From: Nitrospirota bacterium
Lineage (GTDB): Bacteria; Nitrospirota; Thermodesulfovibrionia; Thermodesulfovibrionales; JdFR-88
NCBI GenBank assembly: GCA_014874185.1
Contig: JACWAF010000005.1
Span: forward strand, 29,082 to 93,081
Reading direction: 5' to 3'
DNA length: 64,000 nt
Part shown: positions 34,971 through 43,345 of the stretch, piece by piece
How the letters are laid out: each line of letters starts with the position of its first letter
How positions within the stretch are numbered: position 1 is the stretch's first letter
Notes under the pieces: model-generated
Database searches by the model: none
Seen by the model: only the letters and a program-made list of their open reading frames with translations
What the model was told of the DNA's origin: nothing
Position numbers and translations under genes: made by a program

Positions 34971-36278
34971 ATGAAGAGGTCAGGGTTCCTGGTTTTATTT
35001 TCCGCGTTTGTTGCAGTCTCTCTTGTGTTTGGGGTCCTGCCGGGCAAATCATGGTCGGCATCATGTCCCGATCTGGGTTACTGGAGACTTGACGAACAGT
35101 CACAGCCTTACAAGGACAACATCTTCGGCGAAAACGCCACATGCACGAACTGCCCCAGCCCCGGCACGGGAATCGTCAACGGCGCGCAGACCTTTACCGC
35201 CGGTTCCCAGGTGAGCGTCCCCTATGTCAGCGACATGGACTACATATTCGGCTTTGGCGCCACCGACAGCTTCTCGCTCGAGGCATGGGTAAAGGCCGAT
35301 CCCGGCAACCTCTGCACCAATGTCCAGAGCTTTCTTGGCCGGGTTGAAGACTGGGACCATCTGCAGTGGTACATAGGCTGCGCCCAGGGCGGCAGCAGTC
35401 TGTTTGTCCTGCATGACGCCCTCGGGAAAGGCGGCGAAGTGGACGGCACGGCGAAGATCAACGACGGCAACTGGCACCAGGTGGTTGGTGTGCGTGATGC
35501 TTCGGCGAACCAGATATTGCTGTATGTTGATGGCAAACCCGACGGTTCCGCCCCTATCACCTTATCCAGCAATTTCAAATCCAGCACGAACCTTACGCTT
35601 GGCTGGCTCTCATACGGCTCAGACGGCAACCACTGGCTTGGCGCGCTGGACGAAGTGGCCGTATTCGGAAACGCCCTCAGCGCGGGCGATGTTGCCGCCC
35701 AGTACTCGAAGATAACCACCAGCCATGTTGGTTATTGCGATAATGCGCCGGTGTCAACGGACAATCCGCCCACCGCGCCCGTGCTGGTCTCTCCGATTGA
35801 CAACGCAACCGGGGTGGACACGAGCGTGACCTTCCAATGGAACCATTCGACTGACCCCGAAGGCGAAGCCATCAGCTATGACCTTTATTACTGCGACAAC
35901 CCCAACCCGCAGGCCTGTGCCGCAATTGCAAATGCCGGTGCAGGGGCGAAAGCGGCCTCGCTTGAGAAGAAGGACTCCGTCTTTGCCGGTCTTGGCGGTT
36001 ACGGAGCCGGCCTCCTGCTCTTCGGATTTGTCCTGGCAGGCGGCACGAGGCGCAGGAAGAAACTCTGGGCGCTGGTGGCAATCCTGGTCTTCTCCGGCAT
36101 GTTCCTGATCTCCTGCGGCGGAGGCGGAAGCGGCAGCAGTTCCACACCTCCGGCCAGCGGACTTTCACAGGACGTTACCGGCCTGAAGAACGGTACAACC
36201 TACTCCTGGCAGGTTGTCGCCAAGGATTCCAAAGGCAACAGCACGCCAAGTAAAGTAAGGACCTTCAAAACCAAGTAA
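34971..36278 (+). CDS. Secreted LamG-domain protein with the same split Fn3-like domain
   Basis: 435 residues from ATG 34971 after GGAGGAG. Signal peptide about 1-30, a concanavalin/LamG domain about 35-255 (FSLEAWVKADPG, WHQVVGVRD), then an Fn3-like domain from about 265. After SYDLYYCDNPN it is broken by a Gly/Ala-rich stretch, GYGAGLLLFGFVLAGG (343-358), TRRRKK, a second hydrophobic run ending LISC (Cys382) and GGGGSGSSS, and is completed by TYSWQVVAKDSKG. The insert has the same order and position as in the upstream hydrolase, although the N-terminal domains are unrelated. Likely a carbohydrate-binding envelope protein. Confidence 0.82.
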   Translation: MKRSGFLVLFSAFVAVSLVFGVLPGKSWSASCPDLGYWRLDEQSQPYKDNIFGENATCTNCPSPGTGIVNGAQTFTAGSQVSVPYVSDMDYIFGFGATDSFSLEAWVKADPGNLCTNVQSFLGRVEDWDHLQWYIGCAQGGSSLFVLHDALGKGGEVDGTAKINDGNWHQVVGVRDASANQILLYVDGKPDGSAPITLSSNFKSSTNLTLGWLSYGSDGNHWLGALDEVAVFGNALSAGDVAAQYSKITTSHVGYCDNAPVSTDNPPTAPVLVSPIDNATGVDTSVTFQWNHSTDPEGEAISYDLYYCDNPNPQACAAIANAGAGAKAASLEKKDSVFAGLGGYGAGLLLFGFVLAGGTRRRKKLWALVAILVFSGMFLISCGGGGSGSSSTPPASGLSQDVTGLKNGTTYSWQVVAKDSKGNSTPSKVRTFKTK

Positions 36279-36286
36279 GCGGCCCG

Positions 36287-37027
36287 ATGCGGCCCCTTCC
36301 GTCCAATGCCGGACTGCGGCGCTTGCGGCGCTTATGGATACGGTTCTGGATGCTCATGGCCGGAAGGGGCCCGCTGGGCAGGTTCGCCGCGCGGATGGCC
36401 GCCGCGGCAACCCCGCCTTTTTACGGGAGATGCTTTCTTGCCCGCCTGAATAAAAAAGGTTTCATATCGCCAAGGGCCGAGATCGCGCACGGTCAGCTGG
36501 AGATTGGCCCCAACGTCTTCATAGGCGACCGCGTGACCATTTACAGGGATTCCCTTGGGGGGCCGGTGCGGATAGGCGAACGGAGCCACCTCTATGCGGA
36601 CATCGTCATACAGACTGGAGACGGGGGCAGTTTGCGCATAGGCGCAAATACGCACATCCAGCCCCGCTGTCATTTTTCGGCCTACAAGGCCGGAATTCGC
36701 ATCGGCGACAACGTGCAGATTGCGCCCGCCTGCGCCTTTTATCCCTATTCGCATGGGATGGAGGCCGGAAAGCCGATAATGGGCCAGCCGCTAAGTACAA
36801 AAGGGGGCATCATTATTGAAAACGATGTCTGGGTTGGCTATGGAGCGGTGGTGCTTGAGGGCGTAACGGTTGGAACGGGGGCGGTAATCGGCGCGGGATC
36901 GGTCGTGACCCGTGATGTTCCCGCCGGGGCGGTTTGTGCCGGCGTGCCGGCGAGAGTACTCAGGATGCGCGGGGATTTCGAAGGGGAGGGCCTCAGGCCG
37001 GAGGGTGCCGATACGGGTGAAAAATGA
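36287..37027 (+). CDS. Left-handed beta-helix acetyltransferase (hexapeptide repeat)
   Basis: 246 residues. Hexapeptide repeats from about residue 65 on (IGPNVFIGDRV, IGANTHIQPRC) and the CoA-binding end VWVGYGAVVLEGVTVGTGAVIGAGSVV. Similar to Maa/WbbJ-type O-acetyltransferases that acetylate sugars. The basic N-terminus with a weak hydrophobic stretch may attach it to the membrane. It overlaps the next gene by four bases (ATGA), so it is translationally coupled to the glycosyltransferase. Confidence 0.87.
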   Translation: MRPLPSNAGLRRLRRLWIRFWMLMAGRGPLGRFAARMAAAATPPFYGRCFLARLNKKGFISPRAEIAHGQLEIGPNVFIGDRVTIYRDSLGGPVRIGERSHLYADIVIQTGDGGSLRIGANTHIQPRCHFSAYKAGIRIGDNVQIAPACAFYPYSHGMEAGKPIMGQPLSTKGGIIIENDVWVGYGAVVLEGVTVGTGAVIGAGSVVTRDVPAGAVCAGVPARVLRMRGDFEGEGLRPEGADTGEK

Positions 37028-38028
37028 TGGGGCCGCCGCTTGTAAGCGTAGTCACCCCCCTGCACAACGGTGAAAAATACCTCGCCGAATGCATCCGGAG
37101 CGTTCTCTCTCAAACGTATGAAAACTGGGAGTACATAATTGTAAATAACAAAAGCACCGACAGGTCCGCTCAAGTAATGGCGCGGTACGCGGCGGGGGAG
37201 CGGCGCATCAAGGCCCGCGAGAACGAGAAATTCCTGAGCGCCCTCGAAAACCACAACCGCGCATTCAGGCTCATTTCACCGGAAGGCAAATACTGCAAGG
37301 TGGTGCACGCGGATGACTGGCTTTATCCCGATTGCCTGGAAAAGATGGTGGCCCTTGCCGAGGAGGACGAGGCCGTCTCGCTGGTTGGTTCGTATGCCCT
37401 TGAGGGCGATTACGTCCGCTTTGACGGGCTGCCATATGAAAAAAGGATAGTGTCCGGGCGGGAAGTCTGCAGGCGGTCTCTGCTGGGCGGCCCGTATGTA
37501 TTCGGCTCACCGACAACCTTGCTCTTCAGGTCGGACGTGGTAAGGGGAAAAGAAAAATTTTACGACGAGGGCCATCTGCACGCTGACGAGGAGGCCTGTT
37601 ACGAGGCGTTGAGAGGCGGCGCCAAATTCGGTTTTGTCCACCAGGTGCTGGCCTATTCGCGTGTGCATGACGGGAGAGAAAGCTCGAAGGCCGAGAAGTT
37701 CAATGCATATATAACGGGCGGTCTGGACATCTTCAGAAAATATGGTCCGGTTTATCTGGGCCCGGAAGAATTCGAATCGACTGGGAAAAGGAAACTCAAG
37801 GCATATTACCGGTTCCTGGCCGAAAGCCTGATCGAGGGGCGGGAGAAGGAATTCTGGCATTTCCACCGGAGCGAACTGAAAAAGATGGGGATGGCCCTGA
37901 GCGGCATGAGGCTTGCAGGCGAGACGGCAATACTGGCCGGATTGAAGCTTCTGGATATCAAGGCCAATCTGAAAACAATAAAGAGGATGATCTCACTTAT
38001 TAACAGTCTCGTAATAGGATGCACTTAA
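37024..38028 (+). CDS. GT2-family glycosyltransferase
   Basis: 334 residues. GT-A fold start VSVVTPLHNGEKYLAECI, VNNKSTDRSAQVM and the metal-binding HADDWLYPDCL (DxD-like). C-terminal helical tail without clear membrane spans. An inverting transferase using a nucleotide sugar in the cytoplasm. It is followed by a dispersed repeat of about 90 bp. Confidence 0.88.
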   Translation: MMGPPLVSVVTPLHNGEKYLAECIRSVLSQTYENWEYIIVNNKSTDRSAQVMARYAAGERRIKARENEKFLSALENHNRAFRLISPEGKYCKVVHADDWLYPDCLEKMVALAEEDEAVSLVGSYALEGDYVRFDGLPYEKRIVSGREVCRRSLLGGPYVFGSPTTLLFRSDVVRGKEKFYDEGHLHADEEACYEALRGGAKFGFVHQVLAYSRVHDGRESSKAEKFNAYITGGLDIFRKYGPVYLGPEEFESTGKRKLKAYYRFLAESLIEGREKEFWHFHRSELKKMGMALSGMRLAGETAILAGLKLLDIKANLKTIKRMISLINSLVIGCT

Positions 38029-38035
38029 TTATTAG

Positions 38036-38127
38036 AAAATCCCTCCTAACCTACCCTTTGTCAAAGGGCCTTTGCCAAAGGGAGGGATTACCCCTCTTTG
38101 GAAAAGAGGGGCGAGGGGAGATTTTCC
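38036..38127. repeat. Dispersed palindromic element, copy A
   Basis: Begins AAAATCCCTCC and ends GGGGAGATTTTCC, imperfect inverted ends, with internal hairpins (CCCTTTG/CAAAGGG and CCCCTCTTT/AAAGAGGGG). The right 45 bases are nearly identical to 62190-62235. No coding capacity of its own, so a small MITE-like element is likely. It sits just in front of the next glycosyltransferase and extends that gene's frame upstream spuriously. Confidence 0.6.
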
Positions 38128-38163
38128 GGCCAAAATGTCTGTTCAATTATGAGACCCTTAATA

Positions 38164-39129
38164 ATGGCAGCGGTTGAAGGGAAACACGCGGTATCGGTCG
38201 TAATACCGCTTTTCAACAAGGCGGACTTCATCGGACGGGCGCTTTCCTCCACCCTTAATCAAAGCCACCCGCCGTTGGAGGTGATAGTGGTGGATGACGG
38301 CTCGACCGATGCCGGACCGGAAATCGTGCGCGGGTTCAAGCTGGATTCCGTGCGGCTCCTGAAACAGCCCAACAGCGGGCCCGGGCCGGCCAGAAACAGG
38401 GGGATGCGCGAAGCGCGCGGAAAATATATAGCCTTTCTCGATGCGGACGACGAATGGTCCCCGGACCTCCTGAAGACGGGCATTGCTTTTCTGGAAGGAA
38501 ATGACGCGGCTGTGGTCTCGATGGGCTATTATCTCTATCCCGTTATGCGCAGGAATACGGACGGGCTTTCCCCGTCTGTAACCGGCGTTCACGAGGTCAC
38601 TCCAGATACACCCGTCCAATCTGTAAAAGAGCTGGTAACGGCGGCCCACCTCGGGTTCAGCGTAATGAGGCTTGATATGGCAAAAAAGATGGGCGGATAT
38701 TTTGATAAATTCAAGTCCCTTCGCGGAGAGGACACCTATTTCTATCTGAAGGTCCTTTTCAACGAGAGGGTCGGCATCCTGAAAGAACCCCAGGGCTATT
38801 ACCACATGGACGCCTCGGAGCTGTGCGGGTGCGAGTTCAGGCATGTGCCCCCGCTGGAGCCGTTCCTTATAGACCCCGACCCCCTGGTCTCCTCCTGCCC
38901 GGCTGAAAAAAGAGAGCTTCTGAAAGAGTATCTTTCGCTGAGGGCGCTTAGAAACGCCGTCATGTACGCGAAACTGGGCCGGAAAAATATCTCAAAAGCG
39001 CTCATTGCCCGCTTTTGCTCAAACGGCCACCCGTATTCCAGGGGCACTCTGGGGGCCAGGCTTCTGGCCGAAGTTTCCCCCCTCCTGCCTTCGGCACGAA
39101 AAATCTACGGGGCCATAAAGCGCGCCTGA
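38164..39129 (+). CDS. GT2-family glycosyltransferase
   Basis: 321 residues from ATG 38164. ATG 38149 is in frame too, but both lie in a 26-nt sequence that recurs at 50564, and neither has a ribosome site. GT-A motifs VSVVIPLFNKADFIGRAL, VVDDGSTDAGPEI and FLDADDEWSPDLL. Adds a sugar to the lipid-linked chain; specificity unknown. The frame upstream runs through the dispersed repeat and should not be counted as protein. Confidence 0.85.
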   Translation: MAAVEGKHAVSVVIPLFNKADFIGRALSSTLNQSHPPLEVIVVDDGSTDAGPEIVRGFKLDSVRLLKQPNSGPGPARNRGMREARGKYIAFLDADDEWSPDLLKTGIAFLEGNDAAVVSMGYYLYPVMRRNTDGLSPSVTGVHEVTPDTPVQSVKELVTAAHLGFSVMRLDMAKKMGGYFDKFKSLRGEDTYFYLKVLFNERVGILKEPQGYYHMDASELCGCEFRHVPPLEPFLIDPDPLVSSCPAEKRELLKEYLSLRALRNAVMYAKLGRKNISKALIARFCSNGHPYSRGTLGARLLAEVSPLLPSARKIYGAIKRA

Positions 39130-39136
39130 GGAAAAG

Positions 39137-40489
39137 ATGTCCGAATCCTACATGGAAAGAATCAGATACGTATCCGCTCATAAATGGCTGATATTTATTG
39201 TCCTCACGGCACTGCTGGCCGGGATGGGGATTACCGGAAACTGGCTGTACTGCGGGGTTTTGGCCGCCCCGTTTCTGCTTTATCTCTTCTTCGAAAGGCC
39301 GTTCCTTTTCCCGCTTGGGGCCTATGTTTTTCTTCTCCCGTTTGACTCTGTGCTGTCCATAACCGGCAATGGGGCAGGCTCCACCCTCACAAAGGTACTG
39401 GGCATGGCCTCGGCCGCTTCTCTTCTGGCAAACGGACTTCTGAGGAGGCGTTTTACACTGCCAAGGGGGGCGGCGCTATGGTGGATGCTCTTTATCCTTT
39501 ATGGGGCTGTTTCCATCCTGTGGGCAAAGAATTTCGAAGAGGCGGTGGACCGGATGCCAACGGCGCTCAGCCTTCTGGGCCTCTACCTGGTCGCCGCTTC
39601 CTTCAGGGTGAAAAAAAAGGAATATGATCTTTTGAAGTGGGCCATAATCGCGGGAGGGGTCCTCTCCGCGCTGTATTCCATTTATTCCTACAAGACCGGC
39701 GTGTACGACGACCCCAGGCTCAGGGCCTCGATCCTGATCGGGGGCCGCTATACCGACCCAAACCAGTTCGCCTTCAGCATTCTTCTGCCAGTCGCGCTCT
39801 GCCTGGGGACATTGCTCAAGACGCCTTCCATCAGGAAAAAAGCCTTTTACGGCGCAAGCCTTCTGATAATGATCTACGGGGTGGTCGTGACAGGCTCCAG
39901 GGGGTCGCTGCTTGCCACTGCCGTCATGATCGCCTTTTACCTGCTCTCGATAAAACAGAAGATCAGTTTCGGGATAGCGGCCGGGGCGATAGCCGTCATC
40001 ATGTTCTCGTTCGTGCCCGATTTTTTCATCCATCGGATCGGACAGGCTGAGGCCACCGGTGGCGCCGGAAGGCTGTTTATCTGGGAAGTAGGCCTTCATG
40101 CCGTCAAAAAATACTGGCTCTTCGGAGTGGGACTTAGCAACTTCTATGAGGCGTACATGGAATTCGTGAATTATGGGCCCGCTTTCCGCGTGGGGGCAAC
40201 CGCCCCGCATAATATCTACCTGGACGCCGTCGTCAGCCTTGGCACCCCGGGGATTTTACTGATGCTTGCGGCCATGGGTAAGCACTACCAGCTGCTTAAA
40301 GCGAGGTTTACCACGCCCGATATGGAAAAAACGGCTTTGAAGGCCGCGTTCTGGGGGACCCTGGCGGCGAGCTTCTTCCTGGACACAATCTGGCGCAAAT
40401 CATTCTGGCTGCTCTGGATGATGATGGCCATGAACAGGAACCTGCTGCCGGCCCCTTTTTTCAGGAGGAGTTACCCGGATGAGGAATGA
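39137..40489 (+). CDS. O-antigen ligase/polymerase-like membrane protein (Wzy_C type)
   Basis: 450 residues with about ten to twelve predicted membrane helices and a large periplasmic loop between about 290 and 370. The Wzy_C-type core includes GGRYTDPNQFAFSILLPVAL, TGSRGSLLATAVMI and the loop with APHNIYLDAVVSLGTPGI. Such proteins are O-antigen ligases (WaaL) or polymerases (Wzy) and cannot be told apart by sequence alone. With a Wzm/Wzt exporter in the same locus, a ligase role is the simpler reading. It overlaps the next gene by 11 bases. Confidence 0.85.
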   Translation: MSESYMERIRYVSAHKWLIFIVLTALLAGMGITGNWLYCGVLAAPFLLYLFFERPFLFPLGAYVFLLPFDSVLSITGNGAGSTLTKVLGMASAASLLANGLLRRRFTLPRGAALWWMLFILYGAVSILWAKNFEEAVDRMPTALSLLGLYLVAASFRVKKKEYDLLKWAIIAGGVLSALYSIYSYKTGVYDDPRLRASILIGGRYTDPNQFAFSILLPVALCLGTLLKTPSIRKKAFYGASLLIMIYGVVVTGSRGSLLATAVMIAFYLLSIKQKISFGIAAGAIAVIMFSFVPDFFIHRIGQAEATGGAGRLFIWEVGLHAVKKYWLFGVGLSNFYEAYMEFVNYGPAFRVGATAPHNIYLDAVVSLGTPGILLMLAAMGKHYQLLKARFTTPDMEKTALKAAFWGTLAASFFLDTIWRKSFWLLWMMMAMNRNLLPAPFFRRSYPDEE

Positions 40490-41744
40490 GAAAACCCTTA
40501 TTGTGCTCACATCCTCCTACCCCTTCGGCAAGGGTGAAGTCTACCTGGAAAAGGAGATCGAATATTTAAAAAGCGCCTTTGGCCGCGTCATCCTCCTCCC
40601 GGAGACCAGATACCCCTCGATGCGTCCGACGGGTGCGGGGGTGGAAGTGGACCCTTCCATAACCATATCGGGAGAAAAAAACGCCTGGGACCGGCTGAAG
40701 GCGATCTCAAGGTGCGTGCTCTCCTCCCGTTTCCATGCGGAGGCAATTGAAAACTCATCGAAACTGCGCGAATTCGCCGCGCTCAAAAATCTTGTTTCCA
40801 CTCTTTACACCGCGATCAGGATCAGGAACTGGATCGAAAGAAAGGCCTATGCCGGAGAACTCTCCACCGGGGGGGACCTCTTCTATTCCTGCTGGCTCGG
40901 GAAAAGCGCACTTGGAGCCGCCTTCGCCAAATTGCGTGGGACGCGGCTCAGGATAATAAGCAGGGCCCACGGGGGCGACCTTTACGAAGACAGAATGCCC
41001 GCGGGTTATGCCCCGTTCAGGCGGACGATCATGGAGGGGGTGGACAGGATTTGCTGTGTTTCAAACCATGGCAAGGAGTATCTGAAGAAGAATTATCCTT
41101 ATATCAAGGACAAGGTCACGGTCTCCAAGCTTGGGGTGACGGACCCTGGCTTCGATGCACCCGTCTCGGAAGACGGGACTATACGGATTGTCACCTGCTC
41201 TTCGCTGAACCCGGTAAAGAGAATAGACCTCCTCATAGACGGGATGAAAAGGTTTTCCGAGATCGCCCCCGAACAGGATGTGCGCTGGACGCACATAGGG
41301 GACGGTCCGCTCCTGAACAGGGTGAAGGCATACGCGGGCCAGCGCCTTGGCGGCCGCATATCCCATGTCTTCGCGGGCGCAATGGAAAACCGGAGGGTGC
41401 TGGAATATTACAGGCTGAACCCCGTTGACCTGTTCGTGAACGTCAGCAGCAGCGAGGGGATCCCCATCTCCGTCATGGAAGCCCAGAGCTGCTCCATTCC
41501 CGTCATGGCCACTGACGTGGGCGGCGTTCCGGAGATCGTGAACGAGGCCAACGGCTTTCTGCTTCCGGCAAACCCGGGGCCTGAACTGATAGCCGGGACA
41601 CTGAGGAAATTCGCCCGGATGCGGGGCGAACGCGGCCGGATGAGACTGGAGAACAAGATCAACTGGAAGCTCCATTACGACTCGGATTCCAACTATTCGC
41701 GTTTTGTTGATGAACTGGCCTGTCTTGCGGAGAACAAATGGTAG
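40479..41744 (+). CDS. GT4-family glycosyltransferase
   Basis: 421 residues. N-terminal TSSYPFGKGEVYLEKEIEYL, RAHGGDLYEDR, CVSNHGKEYLKKNYP, the donor site VTCSSLNPVKRIDLLIDG and SSSEGIPISVMEAQSCSIPV. Close to the amylovoran/colanic-acid type of GT4 enzymes. It overlaps the ligase-like gene upstream by 11 bases and the acetyltransferase downstream by seven. Confidence 0.9.
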   Translation: MRNEKTLIVLTSSYPFGKGEVYLEKEIEYLKSAFGRVILLPETRYPSMRPTGAGVEVDPSITISGEKNAWDRLKAISRCVLSSRFHAEAIENSSKLREFAALKNLVSTLYTAIRIRNWIERKAYAGELSTGGDLFYSCWLGKSALGAAFAKLRGTRLRIISRAHGGDLYEDRMPAGYAPFRRTIMEGVDRICCVSNHGKEYLKKNYPYIKDKVTVSKLGVTDPGFDAPVSEDGTIRIVTCSSLNPVKRIDLLIDGMKRFSEIAPEQDVRWTHIGDGPLLNRVKAYAGQRLGGRISHVFAGAMENRRVLEYYRLNPVDLFVNVSSSEGIPISVMEAQSCSIPVMATDVGGVPEIVNEANGFLLPANPGPELIAGTLRKFARMRGERGRMRLENKINWKLHYDSDSNYSRFVDELACLAENKW

Positions 41745-42331
41745 TCAGAAAGTCATACCTGGCTTTTTGCGCCGGTCCGGAACGGGAGGTCCCCCGCCGG
41801 GAACTGCCCGCGCCGATAAGGCCGGCCTTCGCCACCTTCGGGCTCGTGAGCGATTTTTTCGGACAGGATGGTTCGCGCCTGGGCACGTTCCTGAGATTCA
41901 TGGAGCAGGGCTATATCGGGCTTATACTGCATGACGGCCATGAATGGGCGTCTTACGGCTGGATGTCCACACCGGATTCGGCCCCGCCGGTACAGCTCCC
42001 GTCCGGGATAAGGAAACTGGGGGCAAACTGGATCATCTACTGTCATACCAGGAAAGAATACAGGGGCAGGGGGCTTTATAAGGCCCTGCTTGCGTCCCTT
42101 GTCGAACGGGCCAGGGAGAAAGGCCGCCAGCCGGTTTACATACACACGGAAAAATCCAATCTCGCCTCCAGACGGGGGATCCTGGGCGCGGGCTTCGGCG
42201 AGGCCGGGATAATAAAGTGCTATTTTCTTCGGATGCCCCGGATCAGCGTCTTTCTGAAGGCCGGCTGGGACCGCTCCAGGCCTCATCCTCCTCTGCCCGG
42301 GCGCCAGGAACCAGTTTTCAAAAAGGAGTGA
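41738..42331 (+). CDS. GNAT-family acetyltransferase
   Basis: 197 residues. The acetyl-CoA binding motif A is visible as RKEYRGRGLYKALLASLV, followed by IHTEKSNLASRRGILGAGF. The first 70 residues are divergent. It probably acetylates an amino sugar; sugar N-acetyltransferases of this fold occur in polysaccharide loci. The last roughly 20 residues (PHPPLPGRQ...) are Pro-rich and unusual. Confidence 0.75.
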   Translation: MVVRKSYLAFCAGPEREVPRRELPAPIRPAFATFGLVSDFFGQDGSRLGTFLRFMEQGYIGLILHDGHEWASYGWMSTPDSAPPVQLPSGIRKLGANWIIYCHTRKEYRGRGLYKALLASLVERAREKGRQPVYIHTEKSNLASRRGILGAGFGEAGIIKCYFLRMPRISVFLKAGWDRSRPHPPLPGRQEPVFKKE

Positions 42332-42335
42332 TTTT

Positions 42336-43337
42336 ATGATAAGCGAAGGGCGAATGACCGGCACGGAACCGCTGCCGAAAAAAAGGGGCTTCATCCTCGA
42401 CTGGGAGCTGTCCCCCTACACGAACTCCATATTCCAGCAGCCCTGGTGGCTGGAAGCGGTGGCCCAGGGGCACTGGGATGAGATAATGATCAAACGGGAC
42501 GACGGCGCTGCCGCGCGCCTTCCGTATGCCATAAGGAAAAAGTACGGGCTTACCCTGATGACCATGCCCCGCCTTACACACACGCTGGGTCCTTACATAT
42601 CCCCGGTAAACGTGAAAGAGCACACCAGGCTCGCCAACGAGAAGGAGCTCATGCTGGAGCTGATAAAACGGCTGCCGCCGCATGACTTCTTCCTGCAAAA
42701 ATTCCATTATTCCATCCAGAACTGGATGCCTTTCTTCTGGAACGGCTTCGAGCAGACCACGCATTACACCTTCCTGATCGAGGACCTTTCGGACCTGGAC
42801 AGGCTCTGGGACGCGATGAGCCCCAAAGTCCGCAACAGGATCAGAAAGGCCGAAAAATCGGGCATAAAGGTCGAGGAGACGGACGACATCGACACCCTCC
42901 TGGAATTGAACGAAAAGACATTCATGCGGCAGGGGCTTGCCCTGTCGTACTCGCCCGAATACCTGAGAAGGCTGAACAGGGCGTGCGAGCGGCACGGCGC
43001 AGGAAAAATATTCATCGCATACGGCCCGGACGGAAAGCCGCACACCGGGATATTCTGCGTGCACGACGAGCGCTCGACGTACAACCTCATCCTTGGAAGC
43101 GACCCGGAGCTGCGGAAGAGCGGAGCGATAGCAAAAGCCATCTGGGAATCGATCATAGCGGCATCAAAAACAAGCAAGGCCTATGATTTCGAAGGCACGA
43201 TGATGGAGCCGGTGGAAAAATTCCTGCGCGGGTTCGGCGCCGTCCACAGGCCGTATTTCCAGGTAACCGGAAAGAGCAGGCGGATGGAGGTCCTGCTCTC
43301 GGGGCGGAAGATCCTGAAAGCGCTCTTTCGTTTGTAA
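42336..43337 (+). CDS. FemAB-like/GNAT_6 acyltransferase
   Basis: 333 residues from ATG 42336 with AAGGAG seven bases upstream. Start IFQQPWWLEAVAQG, middle LWDAMSPKVRNRIRKAEKSG and end YDFEGTMMEPVEKFLRGFGA, all typical of the FemAB-like double-GNAT proteins found in exopolysaccharide clusters. Relatives transfer aminoacyl or acyl groups to glycans or peptidoglycan. The acceptor here is unknown. Nine bases before the deacetylase-like gene. Confidence 0.83.
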   Translation: MISEGRMTGTEPLPKKRGFILDWELSPYTNSIFQQPWWLEAVAQGHWDEIMIKRDDGAAARLPYAIRKKYGLTLMTMPRLTHTLGPYISPVNVKEHTRLANEKELMLELIKRLPPHDFFLQKFHYSIQNWMPFFWNGFEQTTHYTFLIEDLSDLDRLWDAMSPKVRNRIRKAEKSGIKVEETDDIDTLLELNEKTFMRQGLALSYSPEYLRRLNRACERHGAGKIFIAYGPDGKPHTGIFCVHDERSTYNLILGSDPELRKSGAIAKAIWESIIAASKTSKAYDFEGTMMEPVEKFLRGFGAVHRPYFQVTGKSRRMEVLLSGRKILKALFRL

Positions 43338-43345
43338 ACAGGCGG

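Noticed and set aside
38098..38163. Upstream extension of the glycosyltransferase starting in the dispersed repeat
   Set aside because: The same extension appears before the unrelated gene at 62263 because both follow the repeat; it is not protein sequence.
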